Positions 1 to 7,467 of a stretch of 17,979 nucleotides of DNA are shown one piece after another. The notes under the pieces are model-generated. The model was given only the letters and a program-made list of their open reading frames with translations, searched no databases and was not told the DNA's origin. The position numbers and the translations under genes are program-made. Location: positions 1-17,979 of the forward strand of contig CAYPPG010000104.1 of assembly GCA_964412555.1 (NCBI GenBank). The letters run 5' to 3'. The first letter of the stretch is position 1. Every line of letters begins with the position of its first letter. Source of the stretch: CAYPPG01 sp964412555 (lineage in GTDB: Bacteria; Hinthialibacterota; Hinthialibacteria; Hinthialibacterales; Hinthialibacteraceae).

Positions 1-20
1 GGTCAAACCTTTTTGGGTCG

Positions 21-37
21 CACGGCCATAGGCCGTG
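21..37. repeat. Short perfect hairpin (7-bp stem)
   Basis: CACGGCC and GGCCGTG flank a three-base ATA loop. No T-run follows on either strand, so a terminator is not supported. It may be the 3' end of a repeat that begins outside the window. Confidence 0.4.
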
Positions 38-142
38 GTTTAATAAAAGAATTAGGAAACCGTTTGTCAAGAAGAAAATTTGGGGAAAAATAAATATTTC
101 CCACAATCATTCAAGCGGTTGTATAGGTAAATCCGCACTATT

Positions 143-164
143 GCCAGGAGAGACCTGGCGTTTT
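143..164 (+). promoter_or_regulatory. Hairpin with short T-run in the leader of the CoA-binding gene
   Basis: GCCAGG (143-148) and CCTGGC (154-159) form a six-base stem around AGAGA, followed by G and four T. A second CCTGG at 167-171 could pair with the same left arm, giving two exclusive folds. It lies about 55 bases before the start codon. It could be a weak terminator of an upstream gene or an attenuator-like leader; the sequence does not decide between them. The rest of 1-217 shows only another short inverted repeat (GGGAAA 83-88 with TTTCCC 97-102) and no gene. Confidence 0.3.
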
Positions 165-217
165 GCCCTGGTTACCCGTTAGAATCAAGAATCATCAAAT
201 GATAGGAGAAAAATCAA

Positions 218-670
218 ATGACGAAGAAGGCAGAGATCGATGAATTTCTTTCACAAAAAAGGTTTGCAGTGATCGGTGTTTCCCGGAAGAAAACGAAATT
301 CGGCCGCATGGTATATAGCGATCTCAAGAAAAAGGGGTATCAACTTTTCCCGATCAATCCTCAGGCCGAAACGATTGAGGGTGATCCCTGTTATCCCAAT
401 TTGGATTCGCTTCCGCAGCCGGTGGATGGGGCCATTTTCGTTGTTCCTCCGGTGGAGACGGAAACCATGGTTCAAGAAGCGGCGAGTCACAATATTCCGC
501 GTATTTGGATGCAGCAGGGATCGGAATCCGAGGAGGCTATACGGTTTTGTCACGAAAAGGGGATTTCGGTCATTCATGGGGAATGCATTTTGATGTTTGC
601 CGAACCGGCGGGATTTATTCATCGACTTCATCGTCTTCTATGGAAATGGATGGGGAAATTGCCAAAATAA
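218..670 (+). CDS. CoA-binding Rossmann-fold protein (YccU/CoA_binding_2 type)
   Basis: This is a 150-residue single-domain protein of the succinyl-CoA-synthetase-like CoA-binding family, the usual length for YccU-type proteins. The nucleotide-binding start RFAVIGVSRKKTKFG (about residues 15-29) is the glycine-rich beta1-loop-alpha1. It is followed by the alternating beta/alpha pattern with GYQLFPINP, GAIFVVPP and IWMQQGSES, and ends with the conserved GECILMF strand. The family binds CoA in vitro in some members; its cellular role is mostly unknown. The ATG has the SD sequence AGGAG nine bases upstream. The next gene starts about 140 bases later on the same strand, so co-transcription is possible but not shown. 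The family assignment is firm; a function beyond CoA binding cannot be given. Confidence 0.9.
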   Translation: MTKKAEIDEFLSQKRFAVIGVSRKKTKFGRMVYSDLKKKGYQLFPINPQAETIEGDPCYPNLDSLPQPVDGAIFVVPPVETETMVQEAASHNIPRIWMQQGSESEEAIRFCHEKGISVIHGECILMFAEPAGFIHRLHRLLWKWMGKLPK

Positions 671-814
671 TGTTGAGAAGGGAATTGTTTCGATTTTGTT
701 TTTGCATTCTGAAAAACGGGAAGTTGAAGTATGCTATAAAATAGGTAAAGCATCCAGGCGCTTATCAGCAATCCGAATTCACGAAACGAACGGCATCCGA
801 TAAAGGTTATAGTG

Positions 815-2485
815 ATGAAAAAAATGTTCCCATCTTCGATTGATTTGAAACGATACAAAGATATCGCGCGTTTATTGATCAAATACGGCCTTTCCGATAT
901 TGTTTTCCAATCACAGTTGCAGGAATATGTCTATGATCCGGAAGCAGACCTGCCGAAAAAGCAGAGTGGGAAAGCGGAAGAATTGCCAAGAGATTTGGAG
1001 CGGCTTGGGGGATCGTTTATCAAATTCGGGCAATTTATGTGTGCTTTTACGGACATCTTACCGGCTTCTTACATCGATGCATTAACGCGCTTGAACGATC
1101 AAGTCGAGCCATTCGAATTTTCTGAAGTTGAATCCATTGTGGAATCCGAATTGGGTGTTCGTCTCCACAAGGCGTTTTCCGATTTTGACCAAACGCCGAA
1201 ATCCGCCGCTTCTCTCTCGCAAGTCCATCGCGCCTCGTTACGGGATGGGCGTGAAGTGGCTGTGAAAGTGCAGCGTCCCGGGATTCGGAAAGATATTCTC
1301 TCCGATTTGGAACTATTGGAGACCATCGCTTCCATGTTGGAAGAGCACACAAAAATCGGAAAAACCAATCAATACCATCAAATTGTGCTCGATTTTCGGA
1401 GACGCATTCTGCAAGAACTCGACTTCCGCTTGGAAGCCCAAAATCTTCGGAAAATGCAGGGATATTTGGATGAATTCCCTTCTATCATTTTGCCGGAACC
1501 GATTGAGGATTATACCTCCAACCGGGTGTTGACCATGACGTATATTCATGGGACCAGTGTCACCAAAGTCAAACCTCTACCCGCCAGCAAATTTGACCGT
1601 TCCCAATTGGCGGAAGAATTTTTCCGTGCGTATTTGAAACAGCTTCTCGTGGAAGGTTTTTTTCATGCCGATCCCCATCCCGGCAATGTGATTCTTACAA
1701 ATGACGGGCATTTGGCTCTCCTGGATTTGGGCATGGTGGCGTATTTAAGTGAGGATGATCAAGAGACGCTCCTCAAAATTCTTATTGCCGTGAGTGAGGG
1801 AGACGGCCAGAAAGTGGCGCAGGAAGCGCTAAAGATCGCTGAACGGCCGGATCATTTGAAAGAATCTCAATTCGAGCGGGAAATCTGTGAATTGGTTGGT
1901 GAGAAAAAAGATCAAGAAGCGGGAAAATTTTCTGTAGGGCAATTGGTCTTGAAAGTCAGTGAAATCGCCAAACGCTATGAAATTCAAATTCCGACAATAT
2001 TGACGCTTTTAGGGAAAACCTTATTGAATATGGATCAAGTCGGCCGGTGCTTGGCGCCGCATTTCAATTCAAATGAATGCATCCAGCGCGAGGCGGCATC
2101 CTTGATCCGGCATCGAGTCTGGAAAAGTCTTTCGCCCGGTAATTTTTTCAATACGATGATTGAAATCAAAGATTTGTTCTCCCGTATGCCGTATCGTATG
2201 AACCAAATCATTCGATCGTTGGCTGAAAATCAACTGGAAATCAAAGTAAGCGCAATCGATGAAGACCGCCTCATCGCCGGATTCCAAAAAATTGCCAACC
2301 GAATCGCAATGGGGCTGATTCTTGCTTCTCTCATTATCGGAGCTGCTTTGATGATGACGATCGACACTCCGTATACGATTCTCGGATTTCCGATCATCGC
2401 TCTGATTTTCTTTCTACTGGCCGCGTGTGGTGGAGTTGCAATGATCTTAAGGATACTCTTCTCGGATGAACATCCGAAAAAATGA
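815..2485 (+). CDS. ABC1/UbiB/AarF-family atypical protein-kinase-like protein
   Basis: A protein of about 556 residues with the full UbiB-like kinase signature: the KxGQ motif KFGQ (about 71-74), an Ala-rich loop with SAASLSQVHRA (131-141), catalytic-type lysine in VAVKVQ (about 152), ExD in QELDFRLEAQN (201-211), the HADPHPGN loop (285-292) and the DLG metal site (305-307). Two hydrophobic segments near 495-545 (MGLILASLIIGAALMM, then FPIIALIFFLLAACGG) form the membrane tail typical of the family. UbiB/COQ8 members are ATPases that support ubiquinone or other isoprenoid-lipid metabolism at the membrane. No quinone biosynthesis genes are nearby, so the lipid pathway served is unknown. A GTG lies at 812, but the ATG at 815 is eight bases from the SD AAAGG and is preferred. 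Confidence 0.92.
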   Translation: MKKMFPSSIDLKRYKDIARLLIKYGLSDIVFQSQLQEYVYDPEADLPKKQSGKAEELPRDLERLGGSFIKFGQFMCAFTDILPASYIDALTRLNDQVEPFEFSEVESIVESELGVRLHKAFSDFDQTPKSAASLSQVHRASLRDGREVAVKVQRPGIRKDILSDLELLETIASMLEEHTKIGKTNQYHQIVLDFRRRILQELDFRLEAQNLRKMQGYLDEFPSIILPEPIEDYTSNRVLTMTYIHGTSVTKVKPLPASKFDRSQLAEEFFRAYLKQLLVEGFFHADPHPGNVILTNDGHLALLDLGMVAYLSEDDQETLLKILIAVSEGDGQKVAQEALKIAERPDHLKESQFEREICELVGEKKDQEAGKFSVGQLVLKVSEIAKRYEIQIPTILTLLGKTLLNMDQVGRCLAPHFNSNECIQREAASLIRHRVWKSLSPGNFFNTMIEIKDLFSRMPYRMNQIIRSLAENQLEIKVSAIDEDRLIAGFQKIANRIAMGLILASLIIGAALMMTIDTPYTILGFPIIALIFFLLAACGGVAMILRILFSDEHPKK

Positions 2486-2593
2486 AGACGCGATCTTGGG
2501 AAGATACAACACAAAATGAATCGATTCAGGCCGAATAATTCATTGCTGAGAATGGATGTGTGGAAAAAAACGGGAAAAAATATCCGTATTTAA

Positions 2594-2608
2594 CCATTTT
2601 TAAAATGG
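2594..2608. repeat. AT-rich inverted repeat at the 3' end of the ygfZ-like gene
   Basis: CCATTTT (2594-2600) and AAAATGG (2602-2608) form a seven-base perfect inverted repeat around a single T, overlapping the last codons of the minus-strand gene. The 114-base convergent gap 2486-2599 has no clear GC-rich hairpin with T-run. If this site acts in termination, the activity would be weak. Confidence 0.25.
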
Positions 2609-3577
2609 AATGCTGTGGACTGTGATGACGAAATTGTTTCCTTCGGTTAAAACCTTGAATTGCCGGCCTTCTTCCCGAAGTTCGCAGCGCAGATATCCCA
2701 ATCCGATGATTTTATTTAGGCCAGGCGAAAAGACTGCACTCGTTATTCTGCCGATTTCTTTTTTATCTCGACGAATGGAGAGTGGTGTTTCCGGCACTTG
2801 ATCCGTGTCAAGGAGAAAGCCGGTTAATTCACGATTCAAATGCCCGCGAAAATGGAGACGGGCGACTACTTCTTGGCCAATATAACACCCCTTTGTATAC
2901 GAGATTGCAGAATCCAAATGGGCTTCCTGTGGGAGTGTTTTGGGTTCAATATCTTTTCCTAGAAGGGGAATTCCACTCTCAATGCGAAGGATTTCCTGTA
3001 CTTCGCTTCCGTTTTGTATCCATCCGTTATCTCGAAAACACTCGATGAGTCGTACATGCCATTTTTGGGTACAATACACGAAATACCCGGGATTCCCGAA
3101 TAGTGGGATGCGGGCTACGATGCAGAACGCATTTGCGATGGAAATAGAATTATGTTCATAATTTTGAGTCGGTAGAGTTTCTTTATCAAGAAGCGATGCG
3201 AGTTTTTGGGGGGCTTCAGGTCCATGAAGCAGGATCAATGTCTGAGATTCGCTTTCATCTTCAATGAGGGCATCTTCCATAATGAGATATTTGTTCAAAT
3301 CTTCGAGAAGAGTGTCATGGATAGACTTTTGCCCCCATAAAAGCAATTTCTCCTCAGAATCCAGAATCCAAAAGTCGGCAAGAATTCGACCTTGTGGAGT
3401 TAGAAAAAGGGAGAAATTCAACTGACCTGAGTGTAGGTTTTTGACTTCATTGCTAACCAAACCATGCAAAAAAGTTTTCCGGTCCGGCCCTTGAATGGAA
3501 AGTTTTGTCCATTCTGACAAATCGATTATGCCGGCAGATTCTCGGCTTCTGTAATATTCTTTCTCGATTTCAGCCAT
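2600..3577 (-). CDS. ygfZ: YgfZ/GcvT-like tetrahydrofolate-binding protein
   Basis: Read from the ATG at 3577 this is a 325-residue member of the YgfZ/IBA57 branch of the GcvT fold. The hallmark KGCYIGQE lies at about 229-236, followed by the family-typical arginine-rich continuation VVARLHFRGHLNRELTGF. The N-terminal part shows LSIQGPDRKTFLHGLVSNEV, and LTPQGRILADF lies near 59-69, as in the family. YgfZ and its mitochondrial relative IBA57 take part in folate-dependent assembly or repair of iron-sulfur clusters, in the cytoplasm. The reading frame is open back to 3721, but the upstream residues look non-coding and an ATG at 3622 would sit inside a Fur-box-like palindrome. The start at 3577 is therefore preferred, although its SD is weak. 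The gene is monocistronic and convergent with the UbiB-like gene. Confidence 0.85.
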   Translation of the reverse strand: MAEIEKEYYRSRESAGIIDLSEWTKLSIQGPDRKTFLHGLVSNEVKNLHSGQLNFSLFLTPQGRILADFWILDSEEKLLLWGQKSIHDTLLEDLNKYLIMEDALIEDESESQTLILLHGPEAPQKLASLLDKETLPTQNYEHNSISIANAFCIVARIPLFGNPGYFVYCTQKWHVRLIECFRDNGWIQNGSEVQEILRIESGIPLLGKDIEPKTLPQEAHLDSAISYTKGCYIGQEVVARLHFRGHLNRELTGFLLDTDQVPETPLSIRRDKKEIGRITSAVFSPGLNKIIGLGYLRCELREEGRQFKVLTEGNNFVITVHSIPF

Positions 3578-3618
3578 TGGTTGGATACGTTCTTTCTTGT
3601 TTTGTATTTCCTGATATT

Positions 3619-3638
3619 TCATAATGATAATCATTCTT
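3619..3638 (-). promoter_or_regulatory. Fur-box-like operator upstream of the YgfZ-like gene
   Basis: AATGATAATCATT (3623-3635) is a perfect 6-1-6 palindrome. Bases 3620-3638 match the classical 19-base Fur consensus at 16 of 19 positions. On the minus strand, TGATTATCATTATGA (3633-3619) agrees with the 7-1-7 Fur model at 12 of 14 defined positions. It lies about 42 bases upstream of the preferred start of the YgfZ-like gene, where a promoter and transcription start would be expected; a possible -10 (TATAAG, 3641-3636) abuts it. Fur or a relative such as Zur, Mur or PerR could bind; the sequence fits Fur best. Confidence 0.65.
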
Positions 3639-3930
3639 ATAAAAAACAAAGCGTATTCTTGCACCATCAGATCGTGCAGAAAGGATATCTGCACCGCAAT
3701 GATCATAAAATTCTTGTGCATCTTCCTAGTCTATTCAAAAATTTGGAGAGGGGAAATCTATACTTTTGTGATCATCCTGTTAAACTATCCTGACTCATTA
3801 TAAAATGCGGATAGAATAACTTTCTCGTAGTCATAGATACTTGCTCTGGTTGAGGGAAGATGTTTTCTGGCGATTTTACTGCCTTTGCGGGATGGTGTGG
3901 AATAATCGCTTGATATCAATGGATTTATAT

Positions 3931-3960
3931 TTGTTATTGTTAAAACAAGTACAATATACT
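3931..3960 (+). promoter_or_regulatory. Candidate sigma70-type promoter in the dnaA upstream region
   Basis: TTGTTA (3931-3936) and TATACT (3955-3960) are separated by 18 bases on the plus strand. The spacer contains TTGTT-AA-AACAA, a small palindrome that could be an operator. It is about 670 bases before dnaA and no gene follows directly, so it may start a long leader or an unrecognised RNA. This is judged by eye only. Confidence 0.3.
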
Positions 3961-4107
3961 TTTTGTTTTTGGTTGGAAAAGAGAGAAAGACTGCATACGA
4001 ATGCGCATGAATCTACGAGTAAGTTATTCTATATCAATTCATTAATTCAGTATAACTAAAAAAGGGAAAAAAGTGGGGCACACAAAAAGCGTGATTTTTT
4101 TTCTGTT

Positions 4108-4174
4108 CTCTAACTCACTTTGATTGGGTAGGTTAGAGTTTTCTTTGGGGCGTATCGGTAGAAAAAAGTGAGTT
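4108..4174. repeat. Nested inverted repeats between the promoter-like site and the DnaA boxes
   Basis: AACTCACTTT (4112-4121) is matched by its reverse complement AAAGTGAGTT (4165-4174). CTCTAAC (4108-4114), which overlaps the left arm, is matched by GTTAGAG (4132-4138). The left arm can thus pair with either of two partners. No T-run follows, so this is not an ordinary terminator. It could be a protein-binding site or a structured leader. Confidence 0.4.
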
Positions 4175-4260
4175 GAGGCATTGCCAAGAGGGAAAATCAG
4201 TGTAAGAATATTCCCGTGATTCGCAAAGGTAAGATAAAAAAAATCAACCTGTTAGTAAAT

Positions 4261-4280
4261 TGTGGATGAGCTGTGGATAA
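4261..4280 (-). promoter_or_regulatory. Pair of DnaA boxes upstream of dnaA
   Basis: TGTGGATAA (4272-4280) is the exact reverse complement of the consensus DnaA box TTATCCACA. TGTGGATGA (4261-4269), two bases before it, differs at one position and has the same orientation. A further near match, TTATTCACG, lies at 4572-4580. The adjacent 4281-4320 is AT-rich. Such sites serve dnaA autoregulation, and in many bacteria the neighbouring intergenic region is oriC. With only two clear boxes, origin function is a possibility, not a conclusion. Confidence 0.7.
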
Positions 4281-4626
4281 CCGATTCTTTTTTAAATTAG
4301 TAAGAAGAATGGAAAAGAATATGTTCTCTCTCATTTCGCCCGAGGGTAGCATTTCCAAAACAGGATTTTTTGCGGTACTTTCATAATCAAGTAACGTTTG
4401 CTAATGAGATTATACTTGTAACTCTCCATCCAATTCGTGTTCGTTGGGTCAGCGGATAAGTAGGATTTATTCGTATGATGTGGACGTATTGTCATTATTT
4501 TTGATGGAAGCCAGTAGGAATGTATTGGACAGACAAATCGATTATAGAAATGCCTATTCGGTAATTTGTGTTTATTCACGGGACAGTTTCTTGGGTAATG
4601 AAACATCAGCGCGGAGGATGAAAACA

Positions 4627-6018
4627 ATGACCACAATGCCTTATTCTCTTGAAAAGGCAGATACCAAAGCATTATGGATTCAGGCAGAAAATGCACTTCT
4701 GCAATGTATTACACTAGAAGAAATTGAAACTTGGTTCGAAAATGTGTGTATCCTGGATTGCGAGGACGATCTCGTGGTTTTAGGAGTTCCCAGCGGATAC
4801 CGGAGAGAATATATCGAAAACAATTACCGTGGGGTGTTGTCAGCGATTTTTGCGACCTTGCTGAAAAAATCCATACGAATTGAAGTGTGTTTAACGAATC
4901 CAATGATCGAAGAAACCGAAATCGAAGAAATTCATAACCCATCGAGTGGAGATTCCAATGGAAAATTCCATACGTTTGAGCCATTGAATTATGAGCCGTT
5001 GAATGAAAGTTATACCTTCGAGAACTTCGTGATTGGAGGATGCAACAAAATGGCCCATGCCGCTGCGGAAGCGGTGGCGAGCGCGCCGGCTCGTTCGTAC
5101 AATCCGTTGTTCATTTACGGGGGGGTGGGATTGGGGAAGACTCACCTTCTTCAGGCTATTGGAAACTCGATCAAGCAACAATATCATCCAAATAAGCAGG
5201 TGGCCTATCTTTCCGCGGAACAATTCGTGAACCGATTTATCGATGCGATCAAGCGGAACGAACGGTTGCTGTTTCAAGCGGTTTTCCGGAATGTCGATGT
5301 CTTGTTGATTGACGACATTCAATTTTTGGCCGGGAAGGAATCGACACAAGAAGAATTTTTTCATACGTTCAATGCTTTGCATAATAAACAAAAGCAGATC
5401 GTGATTTCCAGTGACCGTCCACCGAAGGATATTCCGACGATTGAAGACCGGTTGCGTTCCCGCTTCGAATGGGGATTGATCGTGGATATCGCCCCGCCGG
5501 ATTTTGAGTTGCGCATGGCTATTTTACGGCAAAAATGTGAATATATGAAACCGGAAATCCCGGATGAAGTGTTGGAATTCATTGCCAGTAAAATCCGGAG
5601 TTCGGTCCGGGAATTGGAAGGGGCTTTGGCCAAAATCACTGCCCACGCCCAATTTTCACAGGAATATTTGGATATCGAAACTGCCGGAAAAGTCTTGGGA
5701 GAAATCTATGACCGGCGGGGGAAAGAAATTTCCATCGAAAAAATCCAGCGAAAAGTTGCGGAACATTTCAACATCAAACCGGCGGATATCATTGGGAAAA
5801 ATCGCTCCCGTTCCATTGCTCGGCCTCGCCAGATTGCCATGTTTCTGAGCCGGCGGCTGACACGACATTCTTTTCCGGAGATTGGGACCTTTTTCGGAAA
5901 TAAAGATCATACTACGGTACTTTTCGCTTGTAATAAAATTGAAAAAGAAATGGAAGGGGATCCGAAATTGCGCTCCCTGATCAACAATTTGATTGATTCT
6001 TTTTCTTCAACATACTAG
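4627..6018 (+). CDS. dnaA: Chromosomal replication initiator protein DnaA
   Basis: A complete DnaA of 463 residues. Domain I (about 16-82) contains LWIQAENALLQ. A short acidic linker (about 90-120) leads to AAA+ domain III with Walker A GGVGLGKT (165-172), Walker B LLIDDIQ (226-232), sensor 1 IVISSDRPP (258-266), an arginine-finger region EDRLRSRFEWG and sensor 2 VRELEGAL. Domain IV ends with the DNA-binding signature KDHTTVLFACNKI (426-438). It is the ATP-dependent initiator that binds DnaA boxes and opens oriC. The frame is open back to 4444, but GGAGG at 4613-4617 sits nine bases before the ATG at 4627, which also matches the usual domain I start. It stands alone: the neighbours are not dnaN or recF, and a strong terminator follows. 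DnaA boxes upstream suggest autoregulation. Confidence 0.96.
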   Translation: MTTMPYSLEKADTKALWIQAENALLQCITLEEIETWFENVCILDCEDDLVVLGVPSGYRREYIENNYRGVLSAIFATLLKKSIRIEVCLTNPMIEETEIEEIHNPSSGDSNGKFHTFEPLNYEPLNESYTFENFVIGGCNKMAHAAAEAVASAPARSYNPLFIYGGVGLGKTHLLQAIGNSIKQQYHPNKQVAYLSAEQFVNRFIDAIKRNERLLFQAVFRNVDVLLIDDIQFLAGKESTQEEFFHTFNALHNKQKQIVISSDRPPKDIPTIEDRLRSRFEWGLIVDIAPPDFELRMAILRQKCEYMKPEIPDEVLEFIASKIRSSVRELEGALAKITAHAQFSQEYLDIETAGKVLGEIYDRRGKEISIEKIQRKVAEHFNIKPADIIGKNRSRSIARPRQIAMFLSRRLTRHSFPEIGTFFGNKDHTTVLFACNKIEKEMEGDPKLRSLINNLIDSFSSTY

Positions 6019-6045
6019 CGGTTTACGGGGTATAAGGCCCAGGGT

Positions 6046-6080
6046 ACCGCACCCACCGGCGTGTGGGTGCGGTTTTTTTT
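6046..6080 (+). terminator. Rho-independent terminator after dnaA
   Basis: ACCGCACCCAC (6046-6056) and GTGGGTGCGGT (6063-6073) form an 11-bp perfect GC-rich stem with the six-base loop CGGCGT. The stem runs directly into eight T residues (6073-6080). It lies 28 bases after the dnaA stop and separates dnaA from the next gene cluster. It is the clearest terminator in the window. Confidence 0.93.
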
Positions 6081-6199
6081 CTTTCCCTATTTTCAAAATG
6101 AGCGATCGCGTTATAGTACATCGAAGATTGGATTCTTATTGGGTGAATGAAATGCTGTGCAAAACGAATACTTTTCAAAGGTAGCAGGAGCATTTTGTT

Positions 6200-7438
6200 T
6201 TGATGTCTATGCAAAAGGGAGACTTGTCGATCCAGTTTCTACAATCCGTCTATCCCGAATTTTACACCAAGGTGAAGCGAAGCGCTGAATCTCGCATCGA
6301 TGATTCCATTTGTTTTTCCGCGGGAGATACGGCGTGGGATTCCTTACCGAGCCAACCGTCTACAGTCGAGGAGCAGCGGCTCGTCATCTCTTCCTTGCCA
6401 CGAAAGCATGTATCCCGCAATACGGACAAACCGGTGGTGGTCATTCTGGCGGGTGGTAAAGGCTCCCGCATGGTGTGCGATGAAGGACAAAAAGTACTCT
6501 GTCCCATCAGCGGGATTCCAGCGATCTTGCGGGCGGTCCGAATGTTTCAGCGATTCGGAATTACGGAATTCGTGATCGTCGTCGGCGTGGGATATCGAAA
6601 AGTCATCTCCTGTTTGCGGAACGAAAAAATTAATGTCTCCTATTTGTTTCAAGAACAACAAATGGGTACTGGTCATGCAGGACGATTGGCCGCCCGGTAT
6701 TTACGGTATTGCAACTATGACGGGGATGTACTTGTTGTGATGGGGGACAAATTCATCAGCCGCCGTGCCCTGGAAAAGATATTTGCTGACCATGCAGATT
6801 CCGGCGCCGATTTGACGATCTCCGCTGCCTCCAAATCCGCATGGCCGGATGCGGGGCGCATTATTCTCAATGAATCGGGATGTGTTTTAGCCATCATCGA
6901 GAAACCCGACATCGTACTCATGCAATTGTTATATGATTTTCAGCAATGGGAGGTAGATCCGGTTCCTGCCGATCTTTTTAAGGAACGGGCTTTGCAGTAT
7001 TGGAACCGGCCTGAAAAATGGGCAAAAATGTTGGGGGAGGAATTTTGGTCTTTGTTGCATCGCCAAAAATCGATACCCAAGAACGTTTCTTGTTTACCGG
7101 TGTTGACACCGGATTTTCGGTTTCAAATTTCGGATTCCTACCATTTGCTCGGAAGGGAAGTGGAAGCACGGTGCCGGTTGGTCAACCTTTCCGTGTATCT
7201 ATTCAAGGCCAAGGCGCTCTATGAATCCACGGAAAATCTGCGGGCGGACAATGCGCAAGGAGAACTCTATTTGACAGATGCAGCACATTTTCTCACATTG
7301 CATTCCAATGACCGGTTGTATACAATCTTTGCGTCCGCCATGCCGGATGATAACGATGTGATGGGATTCAATACTCTCGAAGAATTGGAACGAATCGAGC
7401 TGTATGCCCGGGAAAAGAATTTGCTCGAAGAGGATTGA
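6200..7438 (+). CDS. GlmU-like sugar nucleotidyltransferase with an N-terminal extension
   Basis: A protein of about 412 residues. After an N-terminal segment of about 75 residues of unknown role, the nucleotidyltransferase core begins with VVVILAGGKGSRM (79-91), the nucleotide-binding loop, with the KVL lysine near 98. FQEQQMGTGHA (about 152-162) corresponds to the QxxxxGTGHA uridine/sugar site of GlmU. DVLVVMGDKF contains the metal-binding aspartate region. The family transfers NMP to sugar phosphates, for example making UDP-GlcNAc, in the cytoplasm. There is no left-handed beta-helix acetyltransferase half, so it is not bifunctional GlmU, and the sugar substrate is unknown. Position 6200 is TTG, nine bases after GCAGGAG; the ATG at 6203 is an equally possible start. 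The gene is first in a three-gene cluster with ParA and a methyltransferase. Confidence 0.8.
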   Translation: MMSMQKGDLSIQFLQSVYPEFYTKVKRSAESRIDDSICFSAGDTAWDSLPSQPSTVEEQRLVISSLPRKHVSRNTDKPVVVILAGGKGSRMVCDEGQKVLCPISGIPAILRAVRMFQRFGITEFVIVVGVGYRKVISCLRNEKINVSYLFQEQQMGTGHAGRLAARYLRYCNYDGDVLVVMGDKFISRRALEKIFADHADSGADLTISAASKSAWPDAGRIILNESGCVLAIIEKPDIVLMQLLYDFQQWEVDPVPADLFKERALQYWNRPEKWAKMLGEEFWSLLHRQKSIPKNVSCLPVLTPDFRFQISDSYHLLGREVEARCRLVNLSVYLFKAKALYESTENLRADNAQGELYLTDAAHFLTLHSNDRLYTIFASAMPDDNDVMGFNTLEELERIELYAREKNLLEED

Positions 7439-7467
7439 AAACCCACTGTGTCCAGAGGATTCCCCCC

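Larger units (their letters stand above)
3640..4626. other. Long AT-rich non-coding region upstream of dnaA
   Basis: Nearly one kilobase contains no convincing gene. The open frames here (for example 3841-4059) lack SD sequences and recognisable protein features. The stretch holds a plausible sigma70-like promoter at 3931-3960, the palindrome TTGATATCAA (3910-3919), nested inverted repeats at 4108-4174, and two DnaA boxes at 4261-4280 next to a T-rich and AAG-rich segment. Together these fit a dnaA control region or a replication origin. No small RNA could be recognised. Confidence 0.6.

Noticed and set aside
3578..3721. N-terminal extension of the YgfZ-like protein
   Set aside because: The extra residues are unlike the family, no SD is present at 3721, 3634 or 3622, and the Fur-like palindrome falls inside this stretch.
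3841..4059. 72-codon plus-strand open frame in the gap before dnaA
   Set aside because: No SD sequence and no recognisable motif; its aromatic- and leucine-rich content is what AT-rich non-coding DNA gives.
4444..4626. N-terminal extension of DnaA from an upstream ATG
   Set aside because: The added 61 residues do not resemble DnaA domain I, and a good SD (GGAGG, 4613-4617) precedes the ATG at 4627.
4331..4696. 121-codon minus-strand open frame across the dnaA start
   Set aside because: No SD, a composition unlike a real protein, and it overlaps the dnaA start region.
4891..5391. 166-codon minus-strand open frame antisense to dnaA
   Set aside because: It is a shadow of the strongly conserved DnaA AAA+ domain.
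6200..7438. Bifunctional GlmU
   Set aside because: The C-terminal left-handed beta-helix acetyltransferase with its hexapeptide repeats is absent; only the pyrophosphorylase-like core is present.
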